Positions 7,255 to 15,562 are shown, numbered from the stretch's first letter. The stretch: DNA of 41,566 nt from Methylobacterium haplocladii (GCF_007992175.1 NZ_BJZT01000030.1:1-41566), one strand, 5' to 3'. Made by a program: numbers and translations. The notes: a model not told the origin generated them from the letters alone.

Positions 7255-8010
7255 GTGAGAGCGGACGCGCTGATGGAGGCCGGATGGTCCATGCGGGTGG
7301 CAAGCACCGCCATGCCGATGTCGGCCTGCCTTGGCGCCGTGTCGCGGCGCATCGCCTCCTGGCTGTCGCACGCCAGCGCGGCCGTCGAGGGCGCGGCTTT
7401 TGCGGGCGAGCCCGCGCGGCCCGTGCCCGGTGTCCATCCGACATCCTCGATGGGCGGCGCGGGCTTTCGCGAGACGGTGCTTCCGCATCTCGATGCCGCC
7501 TACAACCTCGCTCGCTTCCTGACCCGCGACGCGGATGCCGCCGACGACATCGTGCAGGACGCCTTTCTGCGGGCATTCCGGGGCTTCGACGGGTTCCGCG
7601 GCGGCGATGCCAGGGCGTGGCTCCTCACCATCGTGCGCAACTGTGCGCGCAGCTGGGCCACCGAGCGAAGCCGGGTTCGTGCGCTCTGCGAGCCTTTGGT
7701 GCCGCTAGCACAGGCCGGGGCCATGCCGGATGCCGATACGACGGACCGGGAGCTGTTCGATCCCGATCAGGACACCCCCGAATCCGCCTTGTTGCGCGAA
7801 AGTGAGGCGAGCCTGATCCGCCGGCTGATCGAGGCGCTGCCGGACGCCTTCCGCGAGGTCCTGATTTTGCGCGAGTTCGACGACCTTTCCTACAAGCAGA
7901 TCGCCGACGTCACGGAGACGCCGATCGGCACGGTGATGTCGCGGCTCGCCCGGGCTCGGCAGATGCTCGGCGAGGCCTGGCGCGGCCGCAGCGGCGAGGA
8001 CCGGCCATGA
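7255..8010 (+). CDS. ECF-family RNA polymerase sigma factor
   Basis: A sigma-70 family factor of ECF type. Region 2 (about residues 71-139 from this start) contains AYNLARFLTRDADAADDIVQ, with the -10 recognition segment RAWLLTIVRN; region 4 (about 190-238) contains LPDAFREVLILREFDDLSYK and the helix-turn-helix TPIGTVMSRLARARQML. The start is uncertain: GTG at 7255 has GGGAG eight bases upstream, but ATG codons at 7273, 7291 and 7450 are possible, and the family core begins just after 7450. The first 65 residues would then be an unusual extension. The gene overlaps the anti-sigma gene by four bases (ATGA), a sign of translational coupling. It probably reads the GGGAATAA-N16-GTCTGG promoters in front of this operon. 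Confidence 0.9.
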   Translation: MRADALMEAGWSMRVASTAMPMSACLGAVSRRIASWLSHASAAVEGAAFAGEPARPVPGVHPTSSMGGAGFRETVLPHLDAAYNLARFLTRDADAADDIVQDAFLRAFRGFDGFRGGDARAWLLTIVRNCARSWATERSRVRALCEPLVPLAQAGAMPDADTTDRELFDPDQDTPESALLRESEASLIRRLIEALPDAFREVLILREFDDLSYKQIADVTETPIGTVMSRLARARQMLGEAWRGRSGEDRP

Positions 8011-8807
8011 CGCGCCAGCCCGATCCGCCTTGCGAAGAATCCGCACTGCTGCACCCCCTGGTCGACGGTGAGCTCGATGCCGCCGACATCCTGCGTTGCG
8101 AGGCCCATATCGCCCGATGCCCGGCCTGCACGGGGGAGCTCGAGCAATTGCACGCGCTCCGTGCCGCCCTGGCCGGCGGCGGCGTCGCTTGGCGCGCTCC
8201 CGACGACCTTCGCGCGAGGATCGTCGCCTCGCTGGCCCAGGAGGAAGCGCGCACGGCTCCGGCGAAGCCTGCGCCGCGCCACGGCTGGCTCTCGCGACTG
8301 CGCGAGGCGGTGCAGGGCTGGGCCATGGTGCCGAGCGGGCTGGCACTCGCAGCCAGTCTCGCCCTCGCGGTGGTGATCACGCGGCCGGTCGAGGGCGATG
8401 ACATCGCGAAACAGCTCGTCGCCGGTCATGTCCGCTCGCTGCTGGCGAGCCACCTCACGGACGTCCAGACCTCGGACCAGCACACGGTGAAGCCGTGGTT
8501 CCTGGGTAAGATCGATTTCGCGCCGCCGGTGGTCGACCTTGCCGAACAGAGCTTCCCGCTCGTCGGCGGCCGGCTCGATTATATCGACAATCGTGTCGTG
8601 GCCGCGCTGATCTACAAGCGGCACAACCACGTCATCAACCTGTTCCTGTGGCCGTCGGGCAGCCATGTGCCGAAGCCTGGCGCGATCGAGGGCTACAACA
8701 TCCTCGGCTGGCAGCAGGCCGGGCTTACCTTCTGGGCCGTGTCCGATCTCAACGCGGTCGAGCTGAAGGAATTTCAGGACGATTTCGCCGAACGTTCACC
8801 GCGCTGA
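8007..8807 (+). CDS. membrane-bound zinc-finger anti-sigma factor
   Basis: A 266-residue anti-sigma factor. The N-terminal cytoplasmic part has the zinc anti-sigma signature H34-x3-C38-x2-C41 with C31 just before (RCEAHIARCPAC), preceded by the family-typical helix around LVDGELDA. One TM helix follows at about 106-126, then a periplasmic part of about 140 residues with no named domain but conserved-looking aromatic segments (WFLGKIDF, NHVINLFLWP, GLTFWAVSD). Its start overlaps the sigma gene stop (ATGA). It should hold the ECF sigma factor inactive until an envelope signal is sensed by the periplasmic part. The periplasmic copper protein and phosphoesterase encoded upstream are natural candidates for output of the same circuit. 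Confidence 0.9.
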   Translation: MTRQPDPPCEESALLHPLVDGELDAADILRCEAHIARCPACTGELEQLHALRAALAGGGVAWRAPDDLRARIVASLAQEEARTAPAKPAPRHGWLSRLREAVQGWAMVPSGLALAASLALAVVITRPVEGDDIAKQLVAGHVRSLLASHLTDVQTSDQHTVKPWFLGKIDFAPPVVDLAEQSFPLVGGRLDYIDNRVVAALIYKRHNHVINLFLWPSGSHVPKPGAIEGYNILGWQQAGLTFWAVSDLNAVELKEFQDDFAERSPR

Positions 8808-9343
8808 CCCGTCGGCGGACGTCGTCCGATCCGGTTGTCCGGCATGCTCAATTCGGTCTGGTCGAAATCCGCCCTCACATGACGCGCAGCTTACGGCCGA
8901 TGTCCGCATGGGAGACTGAGCGGATCAGCCAAGAATGTTCGTGCAGGGCGCAGTGCGGCGGCGCCGGAGAACACCCGTTTCTGTGATCGGAGCAGTGTCG
9001 AACCGAGGAAGCATCCCGTGTTGGCTCCCGATCCGCTGGCGTCGGCGCACCGGCATGCGTGTTCGAACGCGAGAAGCGAGGCCCGGCGGCACCGCGGATG
9101 CCTGCCCACCGCAGCGTACCGAGGATCAGACTGATGGTTTGGAGCGGTTGGGCCGGCAGCGTGGGCGACTGTCCTGGGCACGAATTGACCGATAGCAGAC
9201 TGTCCGCCTGGCGCCCGGGTCCGTGACGGCGATCACGGACCCGGGCGGGCGATCCGTCCGATGAAGGCGCGAGCCGCGCGACGCTGGGCCGTGACAAGTC
9301 CTCGGAACACGGCCGATCACGCTCTCTTCGACGGAGATCTTCC
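8808..9343. other. long intergenic region with one strong hairpin
   Basis: 535 bases between the anti-sigma gene and the mddA-like gene. Open frames on both strands here are arginine-rich and resemble no family, so I call none. The only clear structure is a perfect hairpin at 9212-9247. A promoter for the next gene is expected in the last 100 bases, but none is evident by eye. Confidence 0.5.
9212..9247. terminator. perfect 15-bp hairpin, possible terminator
   Basis: Arms at 9212-9226 and 9233-9247 are perfect reverse complements (15 of 15) around a six-base loop CGGCGA. There is no T-run on either side, so a classic intrinsic terminator is not certain. It lies about 400 bases after the anti-sigma gene and 97 bases before the mddA-like gene. 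It could also be a regulator site or an mRNA leader structure. Confidence 0.5.
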
Positions 9344-10105
9344 ATGTCGCGCGCTGCCGCCATCCTTTACGCCCTCGTCTCCTACGCGATCTTCCTCTTG
9401 TCCTTCCTCTTCGCAGTCGGCTTCCTCGGAGGTGGCTTCGGTCCGAAGACTGTCGATGATGGGCTCGTCGGCGAGCCATGGCTCGCCATCGTCGCCGACG
9501 TCGCCCTGCTCACCATCTTCGCGCTCCAGCACAGCGTCATGGCACGACCGCGCTTCAAGGCTTGGTGGACGCGCTTCGTACCGAAGACAGTCGAGCGGAG
9601 CACCTTCGTTCTTCTGGCGAGTCTCGCACTGCTGTTGTTGTTCTGGCAGTGGCGCCCGCTCCCGGCGACCGTGTGGTCGGTCTCCGAGCCGGTCGCGGCG
9701 TCCCTCCTCACCGGGCTTTACTGGGTCGGCTGGCTCGTCGTGCTCCTGAGCACCTTCATGATAAGCCATTTCGACCTCTTCGGGCTGAAGCAGGCATTCC
9801 AGGGCTTGAACGCGACTGCGCAGGGTAAGGCCGCGTTCACGACGCCCTTCCTCTACAAGTACGTCCGGCATCCGATCTACCTCGGCTTCGTCATCGCCTT
9901 TTGGGCAACGCCAACCATGACGGTCGGCCATCTCCTGTTCGCGGCGATCGCGACCGCCTACATTTTCGTCGGCATTCAGCTGGAGGAGCGCGACCTCGTC
10001 GCCTTCTTCGGCGACCGCTACATCCGCTACCGGCGCCAAGCGGGCATGCTTCTGCCGCCCATTCGCACGCACGTGCGCTTCCGAGCTGGCGCCCGAGCCG
10101 ATTGA
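9344..10105 (+). CDS. mddA: methanethiol S-methyltransferase (MddA-like)
   Basis: A 253-residue integral membrane protein with about six TM segments, of the isoprenylcysteine methyltransferase/NnrU-like fold. The sequence follows MddA closely as I recall it: FALQHSVMARPRFKAWWTR, VERSTFVLLASLALLLLFWQWRPL, LLSTFMISHFDLFGLKQ, then YVRHPIYLGFVIAFWATPTMT and GIQLEERDLVAFFG near the C terminus, the S-adenosylmethionine-binding half. MddA methylates methanethiol to dimethyl sulfide. GGAG nine bases before the ATG supports the start. The gene stands alone downstream of a strong hairpin and is convergent with a broken integrase, which may indicate that this spot has received mobile DNA. Enzymes of this family can be hard to tell from other small membrane methyltransferases, so activity is predicted, not shown. 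Confidence 0.82.
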   Translation: MSRAAAILYALVSYAIFLLSFLFAVGFLGGGFGPKTVDDGLVGEPWLAIVADVALLTIFALQHSVMARPRFKAWWTRFVPKTVERSTFVLLASLALLLLFWQWRPLPATVWSVSEPVAASLLTGLYWVGWLVVLLSTFMISHFDLFGLKQAFQGLNATAQGKAAFTTPFLYKYVRHPIYLGFVIAFWATPTMTVGHLLFAAIATAYIFVGIQLEERDLVAFFGDRYIRYRRQAGMLLPPIRTHVRFRAGARAD

Positions 10106-10147
10106 ATGACCGAGAAGGGCGCAATCCAACCTGACGGCTTGAACGCT

Positions 10148-10167
10148 CCCCGGCATTGCCGCCGGGG
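10148..10167. terminator. small GC hairpin between convergent genes
   Basis: A seven-base stem (10148-10154 with 10161-10167) and six-base loop lie between the 3' ends of the mddA-like gene and the integrase remnant. There is no T-run, so termination is only a suggestion. Confidence 0.3.
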
Positions 10168-10175
10168 GGCGTCGC

Positions 10176-10560
10176 TCAAATCTCGGCGCTCTCCGCCAGG
10201 ACGCGTGCGTCCTCGACGTCTACCCCGAGGTAGCACACGGTGCTCTCGATCTTCGTGTGTCCCAGCAGGATCTGTACTGCCCGCAGATTGCCGGTGCGCT
10301 TGGAGATCGGTGACGCCTTCGTCCACCGCAGCGAGTGCGTCCCGTAGTCCTCCGCCCGCAGCCCGACGCCCTTCACCCACTCGTCGACCAGCCGGGCGTA
10401 CTGAGGTGGGCGGCGTGGTTTACCCGACTGGGGAAAGCGTAGTCGTCGAGCACGCCGCCCCGGCACTCCAGCCACGCCAAGATGCCGGTTCGGGCTGGTT
10501 CGAGCAGCTCGAAGCGAAGCCGGCTCCGTTGGGCCCCCAGCACGAATCTGCCAAGACCTT
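10176..10560 (-). pseudogene. tyrosine recombinase remnant, truncated and frameshifted
   Basis: The C-terminal half of a phage-type integrase. On the minus strand, the last part (10400 down to 10176) reads YARLVDEWVKGVGL, then DYGTHSLRWTKAS and LQ-type ILLGHTKIESTVCYLGVD, keeping the HxxR box (HSLR) and the Tyr nucleophile region, and it ends normally. The preceding part is coding in another frame: FELLEPARTG, then AWLECRGGVLDDYAFPS at about 10525-10410. The two frames meet at the octamer CAGTACGC (10396-10403), where intact relatives as I recall them read HLSTRQYARL. A deletion of about 10 bases between two copies of that octamer would explain the shift. The N-terminal domain and first catalytic Arg are absent, so it is inactive. 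Confidence 0.8.
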
Positions 10561-10659
10561 TGTCGCAAAGGTGGTCTCTGTCACGAATTCGATACCGCCT
10601 CGCCGAAATCTGTTAGTTTCGCCGAACAATTGCGGGAAATCGGACGCCGGGAGAATTCC

Positions 10660-11607
10660 GTGCTGAGCATCGGCGTTCTAGCGATCCCCGACCTGAAGCT
10701 GATGTCGCTTTCGGCCATGGCGGTATTCCAGGTCGCGAACAATGTTGCGGGCGAACCTACCTACGACCTGCACCTGATCTCTGAGGCGGGCGGTCCCGTT
10801 CAGACGAATGCGGGCTTTGCCGTGATGACCGAGCCGCCCGGCGAGGCGGCGTTCGACACCCTGATCGTCGGAGCCTCCACGGGCGCGGGGGCGGGCTCGC
10901 CGGTCCTCCTCGCGTTCGTGCGCCGGGCAGCCGGGCAGGCACGGCGTGTTGCATCCTTCTGCCGGGGTAGCTTCGTTCTGGCGGAGGCAGGCCTTCTCGC
11001 GGGCCGTCGCGTAACGGCTCATTGGCGCGACAATGCGGAATTGGCGGAGCGCTTTCCCGACCTGCAAGTGGGAACGGACCAGCTCTACGTTCGGGACGGG
11101 GCGGTCTGGACCTCGGCCGGCATGACGGCCTCCATCGACATGGCCCTGGCGCTGGTCGAAGACGACCTCGGGGCGGCGGCGGCCCGCGAGGTCGCCCGCC
11201 GGATGCTCCTCGATCGACGCCGCCCTGGCGGTCAGCCGCAGGCCTCCAACCTGCTGGACCTGGAGCCGAAATCCGACCGAATTCAGCGGGCCTTGGCGTT
11301 CGCGCGCGGCCATCTGGGGGAACCGCTCAGCGTGGCCCGCCTCGCCGATGCGGCCCGCCTCTCGCCCCGGCAGTTCAACCGGGCGGTCCAGGCGGAGTTC
11401 GGCCTGTCGCCGGCCAAGATGATCGAGCGCCTGCGTGCCGATGCCGCTCGTGTTCTGCTCGTGCGGAGCCAGCACTCCCTCGACGTCGTCGCCGCGGAAT
11501 CCGGTTTTGCGGACAGGGAGCGCATGCGCCGTGCCTTCCGGCGGATCTACGGTCAGACCCCGCAGGAGATCCGGCAGGGGCTGCTGCGAAACAGGCACGC
11601 CGCATGA
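10660..11607 (+). CDS. GlxA-type AraC family transcriptional regulator (DJ-1/PfpI domain)
   Basis: A 315-residue regulator. The N-terminal half (about 1-175) is a DJ-1/PfpI-like domain that includes SFCRGSFVLAEAGLLAGRRV with the nucleophile-elbow cysteine position, and the C-terminal part (about 210-305) is an AraC DNA-binding domain with two helix-turn-helices (LSVARLADAARLSPRQFNR and LDVVAAESGFADRERMRRAF). GTG at 10660 is chosen because GGGAG lies seven bases upstream; a TTG at 10630 is the only earlier start. It is followed, on the same strand 103 bases on, by the two genes of a molybdenum hydroxylase, so it is a likely local activator of those genes. The effector is unknown. Confidence 0.9.
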   Translation: MLSIGVLAIPDLKLMSLSAMAVFQVANNVAGEPTYDLHLISEAGGPVQTNAGFAVMTEPPGEAAFDTLIVGASTGAGAGSPVLLAFVRRAAGQARRVASFCRGSFVLAEAGLLAGRRVTAHWRDNAELAERFPDLQVGTDQLYVRDGAVWTSAGMTASIDMALALVEDDLGAAAAREVARRMLLDRRRPGGQPQASNLLDLEPKSDRIQRALAFARGHLGEPLSVARLADAARLSPRQFNRAVQAEFGLSPAKMIERLRADAARVLLVRSQHSLDVVAAESGFADRERMRRAFRRIYGQTPQEIRQGLLRNRHAA

Positions 11608-11710
11608 AGCCGCCGCATGTCCGAAAACGCTGCGTTTATGACGTTTGCGACGGCGTCGGCCAGACTTATTCATGATGCAGTGTCCGGCGAGTCTTTCGGA
11701 GTAAGCGGCC

Positions 11711-12157
11711 ATGGTGAATCTGACGGTTAATGGACGGCCACATGCTGTCGAGGCCGAGCCCGATACGCCGCTCCTTTTCGTCCTCCGCGACACCCTTGGC
11801 CTGAGCGGGACCAAGTATGGCTGCGGCATCGGACAGTGCGGCGCCTGTACGATCCTCCTCGACGGACAGGCGACGCGCTCTTGCCAGATCCCGCTGGAGA
11901 GCGTCGGATCACAGAGCGTCATCACCATCGAGGCGATCGAGCAGGATCCAGTGGGCGCCAGGGTCGTAGCGGCCTGGGTCGGCATCGAGGTGCCGCAATG
12001 CGGCTACTGCCAGTCCGGCCAGGTCATGGCGGCGACCGGCCTCCTGATGGGAACCCCAAAGCCGACCGAGGACGACATCGCCTCGGCGATGACCAATCTC
12101 TGCCGCTGCGGCACCTACAACGCCGTTGCCGCCGCCGTGCGGCAGGCCGCGGCCTGA
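11711..12157 (+). CDS. 2Fe-2S subunit of IorAB-type molybdenum hydroxylase
   Basis: A 148-residue iron-sulfur subunit. The plant-type ferredoxin domain has C38-x4-C43-x2-C46 and C58; the second, helical cluster domain has C97-x2-C100 and C131-x-C133. Both clusters are therefore complete. It passes electrons from the molybdenum subunit encoded 14 bases downstream. The two-subunit layout without a FAD subunit is that of isoquinoline 1-oxidoreductase (IorA) and related aldehyde dehydrogenases, whose electrons go to a cytochrome or quinone and not to NAD. The substrate cannot be read from this sequence. GGAG before the ATG supports the start. Confidence 0.92.
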   Translation: MVNLTVNGRPHAVEAEPDTPLLFVLRDTLGLSGTKYGCGIGQCGACTILLDGQATRSCQIPLESVGSQSVITIEAIEQDPVGARVVAAWVGIEVPQCGYCQSGQVMAATGLLMGTPKPTEDDIASAMTNLCRCGTYNAVAAAVRQAAA

Positions 12158-12171
12158 GGGGAGACGGCACC

Positions 12172-14421
12172 ATGAACGACCTCACGCCCTCCTGGCCGAC
12201 CGCTTGCCGCCGCGAGCCGATCCGCAACCTGTCGCGGCGAAGCTTTCTCGGTGCTGCCACCGGCGCACTCGTGCTCGGCGTCAACCTCGGTCCCGCCCCC
12301 GTTGGCGCGGGGGAGCGGCCCGAGGGCGCGGCCGCCATCGCGCCCAAGCCCGGCACGCGGGTCGCAGCCTTCCTGGAGATGCGGCCTGACGGCACGGTGC
12401 GCCTGCTGAGCCCGTTCGTTGAAGGCGGCCAGGGCATCAATACCGGCCTTGCTCAGACCATCGGCGAGGAGTTCGACCTCGACCCGGCGCGCTTTGCCGT
12501 CGAATGCGCGCCGCCCGGCCCCGACTACGCCGTCGTCAACGGCCTGCGCATGACGGGTGGAAGCTTCTCGACCCGCTCCAGCTACGAAGCCATGCGCCGT
12601 CTCGGCGCCACGGCCCGCGAGATGATGCTGCGCGCTGCCGCGGCCAAGCTCGGTCTCCCCCAAGATCAGCTCACCACCGATGACGGCCGGGTGATCCACG
12701 GTGCCTCCGGTCGTTCCCTCGGCTATGCCGAACTCGCCCCAGCCGCGGCCGCCCTCCAACCGCGGGACGACGTGCCGCTGAAGGACCCCAAGAGCTTTCG
12801 GTGGATCGGCAAGCCGGTCGCGCGGCTCGACATGCGCGACAAATCCACCGGTCGGGCGGTCTACACGATCGACATCCGCCTCGACGGGATGCTCCACGCG
12901 GCGATCCAGCACGCACCGCATCTCGGCACGGAGCCCGAGGCCATCGCCAACGAGGTGGACATCCGTGCCATGCCGGGAATCGACTCGGTGCATCGCCTGC
13001 CCGGCGCGGTGGCGGTCGTGGCGGATAGCTGGTGGCGGGCGCGCAAGGGCGCCGAGGCGCTGCAAGTGACCTGGACAAGCCCCGCTGCTGACGGGATCGC
13101 CACAGTCTCGAAGACGTTCTCGTCGGCCGCGATGCTCGGCGCACTGAAATCCACGACGGAGTCCGGCATCGCCGCGGAGCAGGAGGGCGACGTCGCGGGC
13201 GCCTTCGCAAAGGCGGCGAAGGTCATCGAGGCGGAATACGATGCGCCCTACCTCGCGCATGCCCAGCTCGAGCCCCCCTCGGCCATCGCCCGGTTCGAGG
13301 CGGATGGCAGCCTCGACCTCTGGGTGCCCAACCAGATGCCGGAACTGTTCCAACAGGTCGCGGCCGGCACGGCGGGACTTCAGCCGGCGCAGGTCCGTAT
13401 CCACTCGCCAATGCTCGGCGGCTTCTTCGGTCGCCACTTCTACTATGGACCGGCCAACCCGTTCCCACAGGCGATCCTGCTCGCCAAGGCGACCGGACGG
13501 CCAGTCCGGGTGCTATGGTCGCGCGAGGAGGAGTTCGGCATGGATGCGGTGCGTCCCCTGAGCTTCGCCCGATTTCGCGCGGCACTCGGGACCGACGGGA
13601 TGCCTGTCGCCCTGCATACGACGGCGGTGGGCGAAGGCCCTATCGGACGCTGGTTCGGTGCCCTGTTCAAGTCGCCGGTGGATTCGTCTCTCGTGGAAGG
13701 GCTCGACAAGAAACCCTACGCTATTCCGAACCGGCGCCTCGATTACGTGAAGGTGCCGCACCCGGTCACGATCGCCTTTTGGCGCTCGGTCGGACACTCG
13801 ATGAACGACTACTTCTACGAAAGCTTCCTCGATGAAATCGCAGCAGCGGGTAGCAAGGATCCGTTCGCCCTGCGCATGGCTCTGCTGAAGGACAGTCCGC
13901 GCCACCGGACGCTGCTTCAGGCCGTCGCCGACCTCGCCGGTGGCTGGAAGGGCGGGACGTTTCAGGCGGAGGACGGCACGCGCCGGGCACGCGGAGTCTC
14001 CATGGCCTCGCCCTTCGGCTCGGAGACCGCGACCATCGCCGAGGTCTCGCTGAAGGATGGCGAGGCCAAGGTGCATGACCTTTGGATTGCCATCGATCCG
14101 GGCAGCGTAGTCAACCCCGCCATCGTCAAGCGGCAAGTCGAGGGCGCGGCCGCCCTCGGGCTGTCATCGACGCTATTGGAGCAGGTTGTCTACGAGGACG
14201 GCCAGCGTCAGGCGCGCAACTTCAATACCTATCCCATCCTCGACCGCCAGCGAATGCCGCGCGTCCACGTCGCTATCGTCGAGAGCGGGGCGCCGATGGG
14301 TGGAATCGGTGAACCGGGGCTGCCTGGCGTCCCTCCGGCCGTGGTCAACGCCGTCGCCGTTCTGACGGGGCAGCGCATCCGCAGCTTGCCACTCGCGAAG
14401 AGCCGACTGTCCGGTGCCTGA
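12172..14421 (+). CDS. molybdopterin-binding subunit of IorB-type hydroxylase
   Basis: A 749-residue catalytic subunit of the xanthine oxidase superfamily. A Tat signal (LSRRSFLGAATGALVLG, RR at 22-23) indicates export in folded form with its cofactor to the periplasm. Molybdopterin-cytosine-dinucleotide domains follow: EGGQGINTGLAQ at about 97 and GGFFGRHFYYG near 420. The catalytic Glu is E714 in GGIGEPGLPG close to the C terminus. ATG at 12172 has GGGAG upstream; the open frame extends upstream to 11836, but that part overlaps the iron-sulfur subunit gene. The gene order IorA-IorB, preceded by a GlxA-type regulator, suggests an inducible oxidation of an N-heterocycle or aldehyde. No maturation factor (XdhC) gene is present in the window. 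Confidence 0.92.
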   Translation: MNDLTPSWPTACRREPIRNLSRRSFLGAATGALVLGVNLGPAPVGAGERPEGAAAIAPKPGTRVAAFLEMRPDGTVRLLSPFVEGGQGINTGLAQTIGEEFDLDPARFAVECAPPGPDYAVVNGLRMTGGSFSTRSSYEAMRRLGATAREMMLRAAAAKLGLPQDQLTTDDGRVIHGASGRSLGYAELAPAAAALQPRDDVPLKDPKSFRWIGKPVARLDMRDKSTGRAVYTIDIRLDGMLHAAIQHAPHLGTEPEAIANEVDIRAMPGIDSVHRLPGAVAVVADSWWRARKGAEALQVTWTSPAADGIATVSKTFSSAAMLGALKSTTESGIAAEQEGDVAGAFAKAAKVIEAEYDAPYLAHAQLEPPSAIARFEADGSLDLWVPNQMPELFQQVAAGTAGLQPAQVRIHSPMLGGFFGRHFYYGPANPFPQAILLAKATGRPVRVLWSREEEFGMDAVRPLSFARFRAALGTDGMPVALHTTAVGEGPIGRWFGALFKSPVDSSLVEGLDKKPYAIPNRRLDYVKVPHPVTIAFWRSVGHSMNDYFYESFLDEIAAAGSKDPFALRMALLKDSPRHRTLLQAVADLAGGWKGGTFQAEDGTRRARGVSMASPFGSETATIAEVSLKDGEAKVHDLWIAIDPGSVVNPAIVKRQVEGAAALGLSSTLLEQVVYEDGQRQARNFNTYPILDRQRMPRVHVAIVESGAPMGGIGEPGLPGVPPAVVNAVAVLTGQRIRSLPLAKSRLSGA

Positions 14422-14466
14422 TCCCGATCGTTTCCCCTCGGGTGCCTGCACGGAGACGACGCGGCG

Positions 14467-15477
14467 ATGACGATGCCGCATGCCGGGGACGACCTGCGAC
14501 CTGCCTCGGCAGCGCGCAAACCTCTCTTCGAGTATCTCCCGGTAAGCTTTTTCGGCTCCGTGATGGGACTGACGGGGCTCAGCGTCGGATGGCGGTTGGC
14601 AAGCGCCCGCTATGGTCTGCCCGCGCTCATCGGCGATGCGATCGGCTGGGGCGCGCTCGCCGTATTTATCCTCCTGGCGTTGGCCTACGGCGCCAAGGCG
14701 GTGACCGCTTGGACGAGTGTCCTGAGCGAGTTCCGGCATCCGGTCGCCGGTAATCTCTTCGGGACGGCGCTCATCAGCCTGCTCCTGATGCCCTTCGTGC
14801 TCCAGCCGCTCAGCCCAATTCTCGCGGCGGCAGCCTGGATGCTCGGCACCGGCGGGATGATCCTGTTCGCCTTTGTGATCGTCAGCCGCTGGATGGGCAG
14901 CCGGCACCAGCTCGCCCACGCAACGCCGGCCTGGATCGTGCCGGTGGTCGGCCTTCTCGACGTTCCCCTGGCCGGGCCGGCGCTCGGTCTGCAGCAGACT
15001 CAGACCCTGATGATGTTCTCCTTGAGCATCGGGCTGTTCTTCGCGGTCCCCCTCTTCACCCTGGTTTTTGCCCGGCTCGTCTTCGAGGAGCCCCTGGCCC
15101 CGGCCCAGCGGCCGACCCTGATGATCCTGGTGGCCCCCTTCGCGGTCGGTTTCTCCAGCTATGTCGCGACGTTCGGCCGGGTCGACGCCGTGGCGGAGGG
15201 TCTGTTCCTCATCGCCCTGTTCGTCTTCGCCGTGCTCGTCGGCCGCCTGCGCGATCTGCCGCGGTGCTGCCCGTTCCGGATCTCGTGGTGGGCGGTGAGC
15301 TTCCCGGTCGCCGCCATGGCTGTCGCAGCGTTGCGTTATGCGGGGCATGTCCAGGCAATCGCTGCAGATGTGCTGGCGCTGCTGTTGCTTGGCCTTGCCA
15401 CGGTGATCATCGTCGGTCTCGCGATCCGCACGCTCGTCGGCATCGCGCGGGGCGAACTCCGTCAACTCGCGGGTTGA
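14467..15477 (+). CDS. SLAC1/TehA-type anion channel or C4-dicarboxylate transporter
   Basis: A 336-residue membrane protein with about ten hydrophobic segments, in the TDT/SLAC1 family (bacterial TehA, yeast malate permease, plant SLAC1). The N-terminal LFEYLPVSFFGSVMGLTGLS matches the start of the pore domain in this family. Such proteins form anion channels; a role in tellurite resistance was an early label and is not implied here. The gene starts 46 bases after the molybdenum hydroxylase subunit, so it may belong to the same operon and could move an organic acid substrate or product; that is inference. A 12-bp hairpin follows at 15563-15594. Confidence 0.82.
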   Translation: MTMPHAGDDLRPASAARKPLFEYLPVSFFGSVMGLTGLSVGWRLASARYGLPALIGDAIGWGALAVFILLALAYGAKAVTAWTSVLSEFRHPVAGNLFGTALISLLLMPFVLQPLSPILAAAAWMLGTGGMILFAFVIVSRWMGSRHQLAHATPAWIVPVVGLLDVPLAGPALGLQQTQTLMMFSLSIGLFFAVPLFTLVFARLVFEEPLAPAQRPTLMILVAPFAVGFSSYVATFGRVDAVAEGLFLIALFVFAVLVGRLRDLPRCCPFRISWWAVSFPVAAMAVAALRYAGHVQAIAADVLALLLLGLATVIIVGLAIRTLVGIARGELRQLAG

Positions 15478-15562
15478 TCCACGTCTTCCGCCAGCCGGCG
15501 AACGCGGTGGTGAATATTCCAGAGCCGATGGGCAGGCGGACCGGTGTGGTACCCGTCGCAGA

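Noticed and set aside
8875..9363. 162-codon open frame on the minus strand in the 8.8-9.3 kb gap
   Set aside because: Arginine-rich, no ribosome-binding site, no family, and it overlaps the strong hairpin and the start of mddA.
9344..10105. NnrU label for the membrane methyltransferase gene
   Set aside because: The sequence segments around HSVMARPRFKAWWTR and LEERDLVAFFG match MddA-type proteins better as I recall them, and no denitrification genes are near.
12115..13437. 440-codon open frame on the minus strand
   Set aside because: Antisense to the molybdenum hydroxylase subunit; no family resemblance.
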